64,000 nucleotides of DNA from Sisyra terminalis. Lineage: Eukaryota; Arthropoda; Insecta; Neuroptera; Sisyridae. Within the stretch, counting starts at the first letter, position 1. Every line of letters begins with the position of its first letter. Shown one piece after another: positions 49,939 to 63,049 of this stretch. Under the pieces are notes generated by a model. The model searched no databases. It was given only the letters and a program-made list of their open reading frames with translations, and was not told where the DNA came from. The DNA is taken from the NCBI GenBank assembly GCA_958496175.1, contig OY292274.1, forward strand, positions 63,188,630 through 63,252,629, read 5' to 3'. Both the position numbers and the translations under genes were made by a program.

Positions 49939-51206
49939 TGTAACGTGACGTCTCAAAACTGTATTGAGATGGCGTTTATTCGTTCTTTTAATTTCTTTTG
50001 GAAATAAATAATCACTTTCACATTTAACAAACAATTTTTTATTACACTTGTATACACTTTTTATTACATAATTACTAGGGTGTTTTTTTTTTCGGGACTA
50101 TTTTTTTTTTGCTCCCATGCCGAAATTTTGTTGGAAATACTTCAAAAAAAAAATCCCTGAAAGTTTTAGCTCTTAATATTAATATTAAGTACTCGTTCAC
50201 AACGTGTGAATATTTTCCATTTAAAATACACATAAACTTTGATTTTTTTTTTAAATTTTTATAGCTCAGCGGTATTTTATGGTATCGCCTCGCTCAAAGT
50301 CGGTTTTGTTTTTAAAATTGTATGCTCTACAAAAGTGCCTATTGCGGCAAAATCGTAATTTACACGGGCGAGGTAGTACGGGTCACTAAACCTAGATTTT
50401 TCATAGATTTCTCGTTTTTTTCTCAGTAACTCATGAATTACAAGACCTACAGAAAAAATGTAAATGTCAAATTTATAGGAAAATTAATTTCCTACAAAAA
50501 AGTTCTAGAAAACCAAATTGCTAAGATCGATATTTCTCGTGATATTGAGCCTTGAATTTATTTTACTATAAAATTTTTACGGATTATTGAGTAAAAATTA
50601 AGAAAATATTGATTATTTATTCCTTATTAAAAATAGGCACTTTTGTAGAGCATACAATTGTAAAAAATCCCGACTTTGAGCGAGGCGATACCATAAAATG
50701 TCGATGAGCTATAAAAATTTAAAAAAAAAATCAAAGTTTACGTGTATTTTAAATGGAAAATATTCACACGCTGTGAGCGAGTACTTAATATTAATATTAA
50801 GAGCTCAAACTTTCAGGGAGTTTTTTTGAAGTATTTCCAAGAAAATTTCGGCATGGGAGCAAAAAAAAAACCACCCTAATAATTACTCATGTCAAAACAA
50901 TCACTTAAATGACAATAATCACTTTTAATTCGAAATCACAATAAAAATCGCTTTGTTGTTACGGAAATTCACAACTGAAGTTCTATATAGAACTGTCCTG
51001 TTGGTTTGAACTGAGCGCCTTATATACCCGCAACCCAACATTCTAGAATGTACTCCATTGTTCGTCAATGTTCCACCTCTTACTAGATGTTTCTAGAACA
51101 ATCTATATGTGCATTTGCATTGGTGGGAGAGAGAAAGAAGTCGCTCAAACAATCACGTGCCGGCATGGCACACAGAAAGAGAGAGACGTCTTCCTTTTCT
51201 GTTACA
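49939..51206 (+). mobile_element. Solo LTR (probably Gypsy type), split by palindrome E2
   Basis: It begins TGTAACGTGACG and ends TTCTGTTACA, so the ends are the inverted TGTAAC/GTTACA. The 4-bp duplication ATAT flanks it (49935-49938 and 51207-51210), as for Gypsy-type LTRs. Removing E2 (50088-50876) leaves about 480 bp. A TATATA box lies at 51021-51026, followed by two copies of TTCTAGAA (51041-51048 and 51091-51098), which match the heat-shock element core. No internal retrotransposon genes or second LTR are seen here. Orientation is inferred from the TATA box position. Confidence 0.7.
50088..50876. repeat. Palindromic element family E, copy E2, inside the solo LTR
   Basis: Ends GGGTGTTTTTTTT and AACCACCC with TA outside the right end and CTA at the left. 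The arms match by complement (GCGAGGCGATACCATAAAAT against its complement; CTCTACAAAAGTGCC). Similar along its length to E3 at 55882. Confidence 0.85.
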
Positions 51207-51210
51207 ATAT

Positions 51211-53030
51211 CATGTTGGAAACTTTACTATTGAAAAATCGGTGTATATACAAATGTTTTATCACTCCTAAAACTGACTTATAACTATAGAAATTTGACCA
51301 AACGTGCAATGTTTCCAGAAAATATATTTTGACTTTCCACATTAAGAAAATCTTTGCGAAATTTTTGAAGTAAATTTAAAAAAAAAAATATAAAGGAATT
51401 GTAGGTATAAGTTTACTTACTAGCCAAATTTTAGAAGTGTGTTTTAATTAATTTTATCACCAGCCACTTACTATCTAATCCAAAATATGATCATCTTGAA
51501 TAAAGAACCAATCAACGTGTAGTAATTTAAATATATACGAAATAGCACGCAATTGGTTGCAATTCAAATTAGCACCTAATTTTAATAATATCCAATTTTA
51601 TCAATTCAAAATATCAAGCCATTTCTTATCTTATTCAGTGAATATTTTGATAAATATTCTTTTACTTGTAAAATTATTTGATTAAACTTGTAACTATTAG
51701 GTATATCTAACTATTTTACGAACATTTAAATACCAATTTTCGAATCCTTGATCCCAAAACTGACAAACACCTATGTTATTAATATACAAAATACTTCTAC
51801 TAGTTAATTCATAAATATTCTAATACTAATTCTTTTACAATTTAATAATTAATCATATTAACTTAAAAAATAATTTTTCCAATGATATGAAAAAATCGCA
51901 TGTTTCAATTGATAAACCGTGGTGAGCCACAAGTGTTTTTCTAACATAAATCTTCACCTAAAAAACATTTTCTCTAAACAGATTAATCAAAGATTGATTT
52001 ATTTACTATAAAATCGCATCATTATTGATATAAAATGCGAGATCAAAGATTTCTAATTGATGAATAAGATAAATTTCAAAAAAAATTCATTGACATATAA
52101 CAATTAAAAACAAATTATGTAGATATTTACGCATGTTTTTTAGAGTCATCAGTATTAATTATTTTGTCTTGGTTTATTTAATTTTATTAAAAAGCTATGT
52201 GTTTATCAAAGAAAAGTAAACAGCAAACGTCATATTATTGGAAAACAATTAAATAAGGCGCATTATTATTTTTTTGGACAACAATGTTGATAATTCACAA
52301 CAAATGCCTACATTAATCATTAATGTAACATTTCCGAACATAACAACGAAAATAATCCATAATGTTTTTTCTTATTGAAAAACAATTCTTCAATCAATGG
52401 AAATTATTTTTTTTTTTGAAAAATTGTGATAATTTTTAATGCAAAAATATCATGTGGTTATAAATTGCTAATTTTTTTTTTATTTTATTTAAAGTCACTG
52501 TTTAACAGCTTGGTCATTAATGACTAAAATAAATTACATGTTACAATTGGAATTCATGTTCAGTCCTAATAAATTGCTAATTTATTGACTGGAAAATGTA
52601 ATAAATTGTATGTAATAACTTTTTAGTTTATCAAATGCTACGCACTACTTAAAACTAGATACCAATAAAATGTTCTTATTGCTAATAAAACCTTGATCTG
52701 TTATTACAACCCTAATTATGAAAACCTACTTTTTAAATATAAGGCTATTGATAAAAAAATTAGTTCAACGCGTGGATGTTGCATACAATTCCTATCTATC
52801 AATTTTGCATCAATCATTGTATGCAATATAAGATATGTAAATTCAAGCATCTATAAAAAGTCTTCTTCATTTTCTTATCTACTAGAAGAATAATCTGTTG
52901 GCAAAATGCTATACATTAATCTTTGTGTTAATAAATGATCTTAAATGGTTTCAACTAAAAAATTTTCCAACCAAATTCCCAAAAATGTCCAAGAACTGTT
53001 AATAGAGAAAATTCTATGCTGCAACAAAGT
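51211..53030. other. Gene-free AT-rich stretch
   Basis: No exon-like block, RNA gene or bounded repeat recognised. Confidence 0.5.
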
Positions 53031-53038
53031 ACTGCAAT

Positions 53039-54551
53039 CAGTAGCGTAGCTACCTAGGGGCTAGGCGGGGCAGTGCCCCGGGGCCCTCAAGCTCAGGGGA
53101 CCCTCGAATCCTTACCAGAAATCTCGATCGAACTAAACTTTTGGAAATCCAGTTGGAAGTTCACCAATTATGTAAGGAAATAATGAGCAAATATGGAGTA
53201 CTAGAATGCGACCTAACGGAAGTATTTACAGCAATGTTATTATTCTTTACAATTCCTGTCACTTCTGCAGCAGCTGAAAGGTCATTTAGCAAATTAAAAA
53301 TAATAAAAAATTATTTACGACATAATATGGGCCATCTCGACTCCGACATTTATGCTATTGGCCTATTGTTAAATTATGAATTCCATTAAAGGATATACTA
53401 AACTACGTAATGTAACTTATGTATAATGAAGATTTATTTCTTAACATCTTCGTGCTTAACATATTTAACATGTACAGGGCAAACTTCAGTCACGCAAAGG
53501 CTCTTAAGCACTAAGTAATTTCTTTTGAAAGTAAAAAAGTATGAAAAATAAAAAAAAAATAAACAAACCAGGTTCCCAAATGAAGCGATATCCTCTTGTC
53601 TCAGTAAAGCCGAAGGCTTTGGGTACCCGCATATTAAAGACGAAAGAGGGTAATATATAGTTTATCCACTACTTTGAATATCATTTCGTTATTCTGCAAG
53701 AATTACTAAAAATGTAAGTTATTATAGAAGGATTTAAATTTGAAGAATTCTTTTTTGATTTAGGAATCCAAACTAATGTTTAAGAAAGTTTTAAATTTTT
53801 TATAGTTCTAAAGGCTATTTTTTCGGTTGGGTATGAAAGTATCAGTGGCGTAGCTACCTAGGGCTAGGCGGGGCTATGCCCCGGGGCCCTCAAGCTCAGG
53901 GGGCCCTCGAATCCATACCAGAAATCTCGATCGAACTGAACTTTGGGAAATTTAGTTGGAAGTTCACCAATTTTGTAAGGAAATAATGAGCAAATATGGA
54001 GTGCTAGAAAGCGACCTAACGGAAGTATTTACAGCAATGTTATTATTCTTTCCAATTCCTGTTACTTCTGCAGTAGCTGAAAGGTCGTTTAACAAATTAA
54101 AAATAATAATAAATTATTTAAGAAATAATATGGGTCTAACTTGACTCCGATATTTACCGCTAACAGTAATTGAAAACAAAACCGCATCAAGTCTGGATTT
54201 AAACGAAGTCATTGATACTTATGAGAAAACTAAAGCTGGGAAAAAATTGTAAATATAATTGTTATTTAGTCAGTTGGTAGGCCCGACCTTCATATAATAA
54301 ACCCTTGAATCTTCTCTATTTCGTTTTATTAGCCAAACCTACACCAAGTATTAAATGTAATTTATGTTGTTACTGTTTAATATTTTTATTACCTGCCCTG
54401 CAGTGCACAAAACAGAGCTTAAGTAGCTGAGCATTTTTAAAGTATTTGTATATTTCATATTTTTATTTGAAAAACCTAATCAGTTTACATAGCCGTAGGG
54501 CCCCATTTTTTAATTTGACCCAGGGCCCTTGGTTACCTAGGTACACCACTG
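53039..54551 (+). mobile_element. Composite hAT element with two left ends and two transposase fragments
   Basis: A perfect 8-bp duplication, ACTGCAAT, flanks it (53031-53038 and 54552-54559). Left end CAGTAGCGTAGCTACC, right end GGTACACCACTG. A second left end (CAGTGGCGTAGCTACC) lies inside at 53843. Each left part is followed by a fragment of the hAT dimerisation domain (53141-53389, and about 53950-54252 with a frame break near 54145), with TIPVTSAAAERSFSKLKIIK in the first. Neither is an intact transposase. Related to the element at 16998-17708. Confidence 0.85.
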
Positions 54552-55881
54552 ACTGCAATCCTTCTTTGCAAAAAAAAAGCTCTGGAAAAATCTAATAAAT
54601 TAACGGGGGTGATATTGTCCTATCCACTATAATCGTTCAAAGTTATTCCATCGGATTTATTTCAATCGTTACATTTACTAAAGAATAAAAAATTAAAGCC
54701 ATAAGTTATGTTCAAACAGTAATTTTTTGATATTTTCTTGAGTTATCCATTGATTTCTACTGATTTGGAAATAAAAATTGGTACTCTAGATGCCCAAACA
54801 TTGATATTATTGAGGCTGATTATCATACAATTGCTTTAAAATCAAAAGTAGTAACAAAACTGTCTTTTATTAATACCATATATTAAAAAAATCGAAATTA
54901 CTTTCTGGTATCTACACCTAATAATTTATGGTATTTGATGGCAAAGAATCAAAAATTAGAAAAATGTGCAATTTTATTAAAAGTCGTTTAAAGATTTCTT
55001 TATTTTAATAGATGTATCAAAGCTTAAGGTTTAAAACAGTGATTTTCAAACTTTAGGACTATTCTAAAGAGGATGAGGGGACTAATTCGGACAAGTCATT
55101 CGAAATTGGCACTTCGGTTGTAACTTCTTTTTCTATATTTACCTAAGATCTTAATTTCATTTTTAATGCAAAGTCTACAAAAGATTATCAAAACACCAAT
55201 AGTTTCTAATCAAAATATCACTTTTAACAATAACTTTTAGAGACCAGGAGAAAAGGACATAAAGAAATTATAATTTATACCCTTGAATTTTTTGCATTAC
55301 AGCTCCAACCCTTAAGGCTTAAACTATTCAGTGGTAAGTTATTTTAATCGGTTAGTTCATTTTATTCTCTTAGTTTCTGTAAAAGATTGAACAAATTTCC
55401 CTGATTAAGTACAAGGTTAATTTTGTATGAAAAATTTTTAATTTTCATTAAAGAAGTGAAAAAATTAATCTAAATTAAAACAATAATGAATATATTTACA
55501 CAACAAAACAGGTGAAGCGATTGAAGACCAAGATAGAATTGTTCTTATATTAAATTCATTAATATTTAATCAAATGATAGTAAACAAGGAAATAGCTAAT
55601 TACATTAGAGATGCTTATTGCACTTGCATTTGATGGAAACTCATTTTTATGACGTAATTCAGTAATTATCAACGAATGCACAAATCCACCTTTGACGTCC
55701 AATTTTTTTCAGTCTTTTTTCCAGTATAAACAATTGTTATCAACAATTAAACTTTTACTTAGGTCAAATTGATTTTGTGAGTACCAAATTTTCTGTTGTA
55801 ATTTTAATGATAAAATTGTTTAAATATAAATAGACTATGAGTAATTTCAATAAATAGCAATCCCTAAGCATATAGATATTA

Positions 55882-56698
55882 AGGTGATTTTTTTTTGGGA
55901 CTATTTTTTTTTTGCTCCCATGCCGAAATTTTGTTGGAAATACTTTAAAAAAATTCCCTGAAAGTTTGAGCTCTTAATATTAATATTAAGTACTCGTTCA
56001 CAACGTGTGAATATTTTCCATTTAAAATACACGTAAACTTTCATTTTTTTTTTTTAAATTTTTATAGTTCAGCGGAATTTTATGGTATCGCCTCGCTCAA
56101 AGTCGGAATTTTTATAACAATTGTATGCTCTACAAAAGTGCCTATTTTTAATAAGGAATAAATAATCAATATTTTCTTAAATTTTACTCAATAATCCGTA
56201 TAAATTTTATAGTAAGAGCAATTCAAGGCTCAATATCTCGAAAAATATCGATCTTAGCAATTTGGTTTTCTGGAACTTTTTTGTAGGAAATTAAATTTCC
56301 TATAAATTTGCCATTTACATTTTTTCTGTAGGGCTTGTAATTCATGAGTTCCTGAGAGAAAAACGAGAAATCTATGAAAAATCTAGGTTTAGTGACCCGT
56401 ACTACCTCGCCCGTGTAAATTACGATTTTGCCGCAATAGGCACTTTTGTAGAGCATACAATTGTAAAAAAATTCCGACTTTGAGCGAGGCGATACCATAA
56501 AATGCCGCTGAACTAAAAAAATTTAAAAAAAAATGAAAGTTTACGTGTATTTTAAATGGAAAATATTCACACGTTGTGAACGAGTACTTAATATTAATAT
56601 TAAGAGCTCAAACTTTCAGCGAATTTTTTTTGAAGTATTTCCAACAAAATTTCGGCATGGGAGCAAAAAAAAAATAGCCCCGAAAAAAAAAACCACTC
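55882..56698. repeat. Palindromic element family E, copy E3
   Basis: Flanked by TA on both sides; ends AGGTGATTTTTTTTT and AAAACCACTC. Arms of about 390 bp, with the same modules as E2 (CATGCCGAAATTTTGTTGGA, TTAATATTAATATTAAG, CTCTACAAAAGTGCCTATT). Confidence 0.85.
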
Positions 56699-56709
56699 TA
56701 ATAGATATA

Positions 56710-59050
56710 TATATATTTTTGTGGTAAAGGGAAAATTTTGCTCCATAATAATAAAAATTCTAATTGAAAAATAATTCCATTAGGTAGTTACATGAACCAT
56801 AAATAATTTTTTGAATTCAATCATTTATTTTTGATTAATAGGATGGAAAATTAGTTACTATTTGAAACTTTTGAATTGATTCATTATGTATGAATAGAAA
56901 ATATTTTTTTTTCGAGGTAATTCTTCATAACTGCTTATTGTACAGTAAATTTTGATCACTTTTTAATCGTTTGGAAAAGCAATTTGTGATTATAAATCGG
57001 AAAACAGAAAAAAGTTGGCAAGAACTAGTGAAATAATGTTATGATCATTATAGTCTTTAAGTTTTGGAAATTTTAATGACTTTAATAAGTCTTATTAAAG
57101 TTACATAAGATTTTACTATAAATCTATAAAAAAATCCACGTGTATTTAGTATTTACATGAAATTTGTTTGGCTAGACGAATTCCGCGACTATCATACTTA
57201 TATATTTAATGAACTTAATCAGACCTCGCGAAATTTCCGACTATAATAATTAACATCTTCCAATACTTGTATTACGTCTGGACCCAAAAAAAAAAGAAAA
57301 AAAGGCATTAATTTTAAAAATTGCATGAAATCAGAATGGCGGCTTATTGAATTTATTCTTTTAAAAATTAATACTTCAATGTTTTTGGTGATAAATGAAT
57401 AATTTTTGTTTGTAATTATTGTTTTCTTATATTTATGCACTAAGTATATTGATTAGGATTGTAGTTTTTCTTTCCACTGTTCATTCCCTACAATTTTTTC
57501 GTTACAACATGAATTTATTTGAACAAAGATATGAATGTAATCTTCCGAATCAAAATTCAAATTTTGACAGCAATTTTTAATGGTAAAAAATTACTATTAA
57601 AACTTACAAAAAATGAAATCATTAATTCTAGTATTTCTAGTCTTAAGTGTTGAAACTTTTATATGAAAAAAGCATTGATGTTACGAAAAAAAATATGATA
57701 TAAATCATTACACTTGTCCAATATTTTTAAATCATAAGACGTACAAAAAAAAAAAAAAAAAATAACCAAATCAACGACTAAGTATTTGTATCTGAAAATT
57801 ATTAAAAAAATATGTCTAGACTTAAGTAAATAGCTTCTGTTCGGAGAAAAAAGAGCCGATGAATGCTAATTTGATTAATACGATTAATAATAATAGGATG
57901 AAATCAATTTTGATGCGAATATGTGTAGTACGTACCATGAGAACCAAGCGGATTTTGTGTTAATTATAAATTTTTATAAACTTTTCGTTTCGGTTGAAAA
58001 TTAAAATAAATTTACAAATCCAAAGTTTGTGCTACTATTTTTAGCTATCTTTAAAAATATTTTTTTGTTAAAATATATAATTATTATAAATAATAAGTAT
58101 TTGTATTTTTTTTTTCAGTCTTTAACATAATTAATCTTGTACCAAACTTGTGTTACGCAAATGCAACTACGAATAAAAAAACTTGTCGGTTTTTTTTTCT
58201 TATTTTAAAAATTTGTCCACTAAAACGAAATTACGAAAGCTTTTCTAGGATTAATGTGAATTTTATTAGTTTTTTTGGTCTTTATGTTTATCTACTTATT
58301 TCTACTACTATTTACATACAATTAAGATGCCAATAGTTGATAACAATCATATTTAGTTTTCTGAACTATTATCTAAAGATTTTTTTTATTTTCAAATAAA
58401 TTGCACAATCTGCGTAGGGTTTCAATAAGTGCATTTAATCCATAGACAACCACATGTAAGCACTAGTCCCAGTAGATTAGTGCTGTATAAGTACAAAGAT
58501 TTTTAACAATGAATAGCAACAATAACAATAATTCTTATAGCAATAACAACAATCATAAAAACAATCAACAGTAGCAATAAGAATAATAATAATAGTCTAT
58601 AATATTTATCTAAAGTTGAAATAAGAAGAGTAGTTTCATTTTTTTTTCTTGTAAGATGTAGTACACATTGGAGGATATTTGAAAACCCTAAAAATATGTA
58701 ATGTTTTCTGGGATCACAGTAATCCCCATTGCCAAACTGGTCTAAGACCTTGCAGACTTTTGTATTTCAAAATATTTATCGGCATTAGAGCTTTAGAAAA
58801 ACGTCTCAGTATTATTTTTTGTTCCCATTGGTCAAACTTGTTTTCGATATAAATCTCACTAGATAACTAATTGATCCCTTCTGAATACTTTCAAGTTCCT
58901 GTCCAGATGATCCTTGACTATTGAGGCTATAACTTCTAGTTTCTTTCCTCTCTTCACATTTCCTGTGTCCGTTTATATAGTTTTTATCTTTATAGTATAA
59001 TGATGTTTCTTCAGATGATTAAGTCCTGGTTGGCAGACCTAGAGAAAAAG
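56710..59050. other. Gene-free AT-rich stretch
   Basis: Includes AAC/AAT-type simple repeat at about 58505-58600. Some minus-strand frames around 58690-59040 look vaguely protein-like but are broken by stops and frame changes, so I do not call a gene. Confidence 0.4.
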
Positions 59051-59360
59051 ATCTTTTTACTGAATGATTTGGCGCTGGGATTCAAAAAATGCACAGAGGA
59101 ATGTCAACATTCGGGTGCACATTTCGAAGATTCCATGATGCAATATATTCCATATATTTTCGGATATCTTCAGTATTGAATCTATAAGAAAATAATGTAA
59201 GAGAATATAATAATTTACGAAGGGTTCTTCCAAATCGTATGCGTACAAGATTGTTATAGATAAATACTACGTATTTTGACTACCAGAAGTTGCGTAAGAC
59301 TTTAAATGCTCCAACAAAAAAGGACCAAATTTTGTAAAAAGTTCTACGGTAAAAATTTAC

Positions 59361-59644
59361 CATTAGGAGGATCTCCAATTTGTTCTGCATATCCCCAGAG
59401 TGGTAGTTCTTTAATTGTCTGTGATTTAACAATAGAAAATATTTATTATTTCCAAATCGTTAGCATACAAGGTTGTTTTAGATAAATACGACGTATTTTG
59501 ACTACTAGAATTTACGTAGGACTTTAAATGTTCCAACAAAAAAGGATCAAATTTAGTAAAAAAAATTACGGTAAAAATTTATCTACCATTAGGAGGATCT
59601 CCAATTTGTTCTGCATGTCCCCAGAATGGAAGTCCTTTAATTGC
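59361..59644 (-). other. Pair of tandemly duplicated exon-like segments, unknown gene
   Basis: 59587-59644 and 59361-59418 are both 58 bp, both bounded by CACAG acceptors and ATG/GTAGAT or ATG/GTAAAT donors on the minus strand, and differ at five positions. Flanking intron sequence is also duplicated (about 218-bp units). Two frames are open. In frame with GCA/ACA the differences are mostly non-synonymous. In the frame reading QLKDFHSGDMQNKLEILLM versus QLKNYHSGDMQNKLEILLM three of the five fall at third positions and the rest are conservative, which favours the latter. The length is not a multiple of three, so using both copies together would break the frame. No family recognised. Confidence 0.35.
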
Positions 59645-60022
59645 CTGTGATTTAACAAGAAAATATTTATTATTCGTTACAGAAGATGTTCCATATATTC
59701 ATTGCGGAGCTAACTCAAATCAATTTTTGAATTTGAATTGTCCGTACATTCTTCACCTTTAAAGTTTTGACGTTCCAAAAATTTTGCCACCTCTAATGAA
59801 CTTAGGCGTAAATCCATTATTCCCGGTACTAATTATGCAGCTTAAGGATAATATTATCGTTATGGTGATATTCCAGAAACACAGAAGTCTTTGTGGATCA
59901 TGTATTGATGTTTTTCTTCTCCATTTTGTATATATTTCTTAAACTATTTTGAGCTAATTCATACCGTCTAAGAAAAGCGTCTATCTTCCGTTATTTTATT
60001 TCCATCCTCTGATAAATCTTAC

Positions 60023-60075
60023 ACATTCAATACATGCTATATATTCATCAAAATGAAATGGGTCTTTGTGGAAAC
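60023..60075 (-). other. Candidate exon upstream of the duplicated pair
   Basis: Acceptor TTCCATTTTCAG, then one open frame FHKDPFHFDEYIACIEC, then donor GTAAGA. A further protein-like block on the same strand (IMDLRLSSLEVAKFLERQNF, about 59755-59828, donor-like G/GTGAAG) lies between it and the duplicated pair. Phases do not join cleanly in any order I tried, so this may be a decayed gene. Confidence 0.3.
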
Positions 60076-60242
60076 CTGAAAATGGAAAGAAATGAATTAT
60101 ATTCCTTTTTTTTAATAAATTCAGACATTTTTCACGGACATCTTTGAAATTCTTAGTGCTAATTGAAGTAGAATTAATGTTGTTAATCAATAAAAAAAAA
60201 TCTTTTCAATTCCATTAAGTTCTCAATGGTTCAGCACCTCAA

Positions 60243-60955
60243 GTTTTTTTTTATATATATATAAATTGGCCATCAGGATCTCGGTCCTATTATCCGATTT
60301 GGTGGCCGGAGCTGTCGTGATGGAGATCACTCCCAGTGGAGGAATCTCCCTATGCCTCTACTTGATCAATAGGCACTTGTCTTTTTAGCCACTCTTTTAT
60401 TTTGGTGCTCCAAAAGTGGCGGAATCAGGGGATTTTAGTGTTGACTCAACTTTCCAAAATGATTGGTGGTACGTACGGTAATGGAGTCGGTGACTGATGA
60501 GATGTGTAAGTCTCTTCGGAGAGTCTCATTTGTGACATACCATGGAGCATCTGCCAACTGTCTCAGGATCTTTGATTGGGTGGCCTCGATTAATTTAATG
60601 CTTGACCTGCTGGCAGAGCCCCACAGCTCAATACCGTACGACCAGATTGGCACTATTACTGCTTTGTATATAAGTAGTTTATCCTCAAGGGGAAGTTTAG
60701 AGCCCCTACTCAACAGCCAGTATAACTGTTTGAACCTCTTGTTGATGTATTTTCGTTTTTGGATGATGTGAGATTTCCAGGCCAGCCTCCTGTCCAGATG
60801 AACATCAATGTATTGGACGGTGTCGGACGATGGGATCTCAGTTGAGTCCAGATTGACCGGGGAGCCAGTTCCTTTCCTTAGAGTGAAGGTCACTTGGACT
60901 GATTTGAACTTATTGATAGTGATTTTCCATTTTTCGGCCCAAGTGTCCAGTAGGT
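60243..60955 (-). mobile_element. 5'-truncated Jockey-clade LINE
   Basis: Minus-strand frame from about 60954 to 60435 encodes the C-terminal end of a Jockey-type ORF2 (VHLDRRLAWKSHI, PLEDKLLIYKAVIVPIWSYG, IELWGSASRS, LRQLADAPWYVTNETLRRDL). A stop at 60435 and others after it break the last part of the frame, so it is dead. An A-rich tail lies at 60243-60262. An 8-bp direct repeat CACCTCAA flanks it (60235-60242 and 60956-60963), showing a complete, truncated insertion of about 713 bp. Confidence 0.85.
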
Positions 60956-60969
60956 CACCTCAAATTCAA

Positions 60970-62900
60970 GTATTTTTTTGCTTCCAAATCAATTTGGAAC
61001 TAACCAATTTTTTCACAAACTCCTGGCTAAAAAATAAAGTGAAATCTATTGATTGTTAACAATTTTCCTCCTTTAGGATAAGGAGTTCCTCCCAAAGGTC
61101 CATTAAGTTCAAGAACTAAACATAATCATTGCTTGTATGAGACAAAATGAAATTTTTTTGAACCAACCCTGTACTACAAATCATACAACAAACGCACGTT
61201 TGATATTTCTAATTTAAAACCAGGCATAACGTTATTGAATACTTATTGATTGTTTTTTTTTACTATTTCCCATTCGTAATTTTAGCAAATCTTTTTAAAT
61301 TGTTCACGTAGTTGTTTCCAACAACAACAAAAAAACGTCGCAATTTTAGCATCAAACATGTAAAATCTATTCTATTACCATTACTATTGTCAAGAATAAA
61401 AATTACCTTATTTATTTAAAAAAAAAAATACGCATAACTGATCAGATTGAAAATTAATTAATCAATTCATATTTCAGTCAGCTATTAGACACATTAAAAT
61501 GTAAATAAACCAAAGATATATTAAATTGGCAGAATAGATTTTCGAAATATTTTTACCGAGGCCTATTGTCTATCAAGTATAATCGTGTGACCATTTTTTT
61601 TTTATAATTTAAATGAATTTTTTCTTTTTATTGCACACTTTTTTTTCGTTGAAAAAATAAATTGATTTTTTCCACAAAATCTAGCATATAGGTACATATT
61701 AAGAGATTCATTTTGCTAATTGGGTAATTTGGGTTGAAATATTTGGTCTCCACGTGTCAATATCATATACTTATATATATTTCTCGTAGTTATTAAAATT
61801 GAAGAAAAAAAACACTTATAACATATAATTCGTGATTTTATATGAATGAGAACGAATTAATACTTGCAATTTTTCGAATAGAACGAATTTATACGTTGAA
61901 TATTGTAATTATAGAATTGGATGTTACGATAATTGTTTTTATCTGCAATACTTGGATGGAAATCTTCTATAAATTATGTATTTATACATTGGTATAAATA
62001 CCTCTATTTCCATTTGGTTTATTTTCCGTTTCTTAGTTAATAACAATTGGCAAGTGGTGGGAGTTATAAAGATTTACCATTTAATATGAATATAAGGAAG
62101 GCCCAAGTCAGTTGAAGGATAGTTTTTAACAGTGATTTTAGAAAAGGAATTCCAACTAATTTTATTATATATTTATTTTATTATTTACGGAAACAAATGT
62201 TGTAAGACTTCTGTGTTGATTCATGTGAGTAAATAATATTGATTTAGTATTTTTAATTTCTTTTCAAGTGATTGATTAGAATAATCATAAATTATTGTCT
62301 GGCCAATCGATTAATTTATAAATCTTTAATCGTAGGAATTTATTTTATAAAAATTTAGTTAAGCTCTATACAAATGGATCCAATAAATGTTGGATAAAGT
62401 TGTCTAAAGTGTTCAAAAGAAAAATATATGTTTCTTTTTTTCCTGTATGAAATATCTAAACATAGATCAATCATTACCATTAAGTTCTTCGATAAAAACA
62501 TTAGGAACACATAATTTGTTTGGTAAAACTTCTCAACTGCTATGCAGGATAATAATTTCATTTCTCAATAATTCTTGACAAAACTTGATTCCAAATGATT
62601 CAAAGACTACAAATCTCAGTTGAATAGAATGTTTTTTCTGAAAAATGAAAAAATATTAGTTATATTGAAAACTCCAAAATATAAAGTTTTGAAGATAAAT
62701 TAGAGAAAAAGTAATGAATTCAGGAAGAAAACCTTCTATTTTTCTGAAACTAAACAATTGGGTTTGTGATTTTTTTTTTTGTGATAAATGGAAAGATCAT
62801 ATATAAGTTTTATAGCAAAACTATTTTTTGTTTTCTTTTTTTCGCAATAATTTAAAAGTTATTTCAAAATAAAAATTAATTTTTGAATCTAGTACCGAAA
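60970..62900. other. Gene-free AT-rich stretch
   Basis: No supported exon or bounded element; open frames are short and AT-driven. Confidence 0.45.
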
Positions 62901-63049
62901 ACACGCCGACAGCTCCCGAACAAACCCGAGCGCGTGTGACGTCGTAATGTTAGTTGTCACTCATTGCAGTTGATACAGAAATAATAAGTACAGTGTTTTG
63001 ATTGATTTAATTCTGTTGTGATAGTTAAATATTGAAATTTATATTGAAA

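Noticed and set aside
58690..59175. Protein-like minus-strand stretches (for example KFDQWEQKIILRRF and FNTEDIRKYMEYIASWN)
   Set aside because: They change frame or hit stops within a few dozen codons and cannot be linked by in-phase splice sites; too weak to annotate as exons.
60463..61059. Plus-strand frames of 102 and 83 aa
   Set aside because: Antisense of the Jockey fragment on the minus strand.
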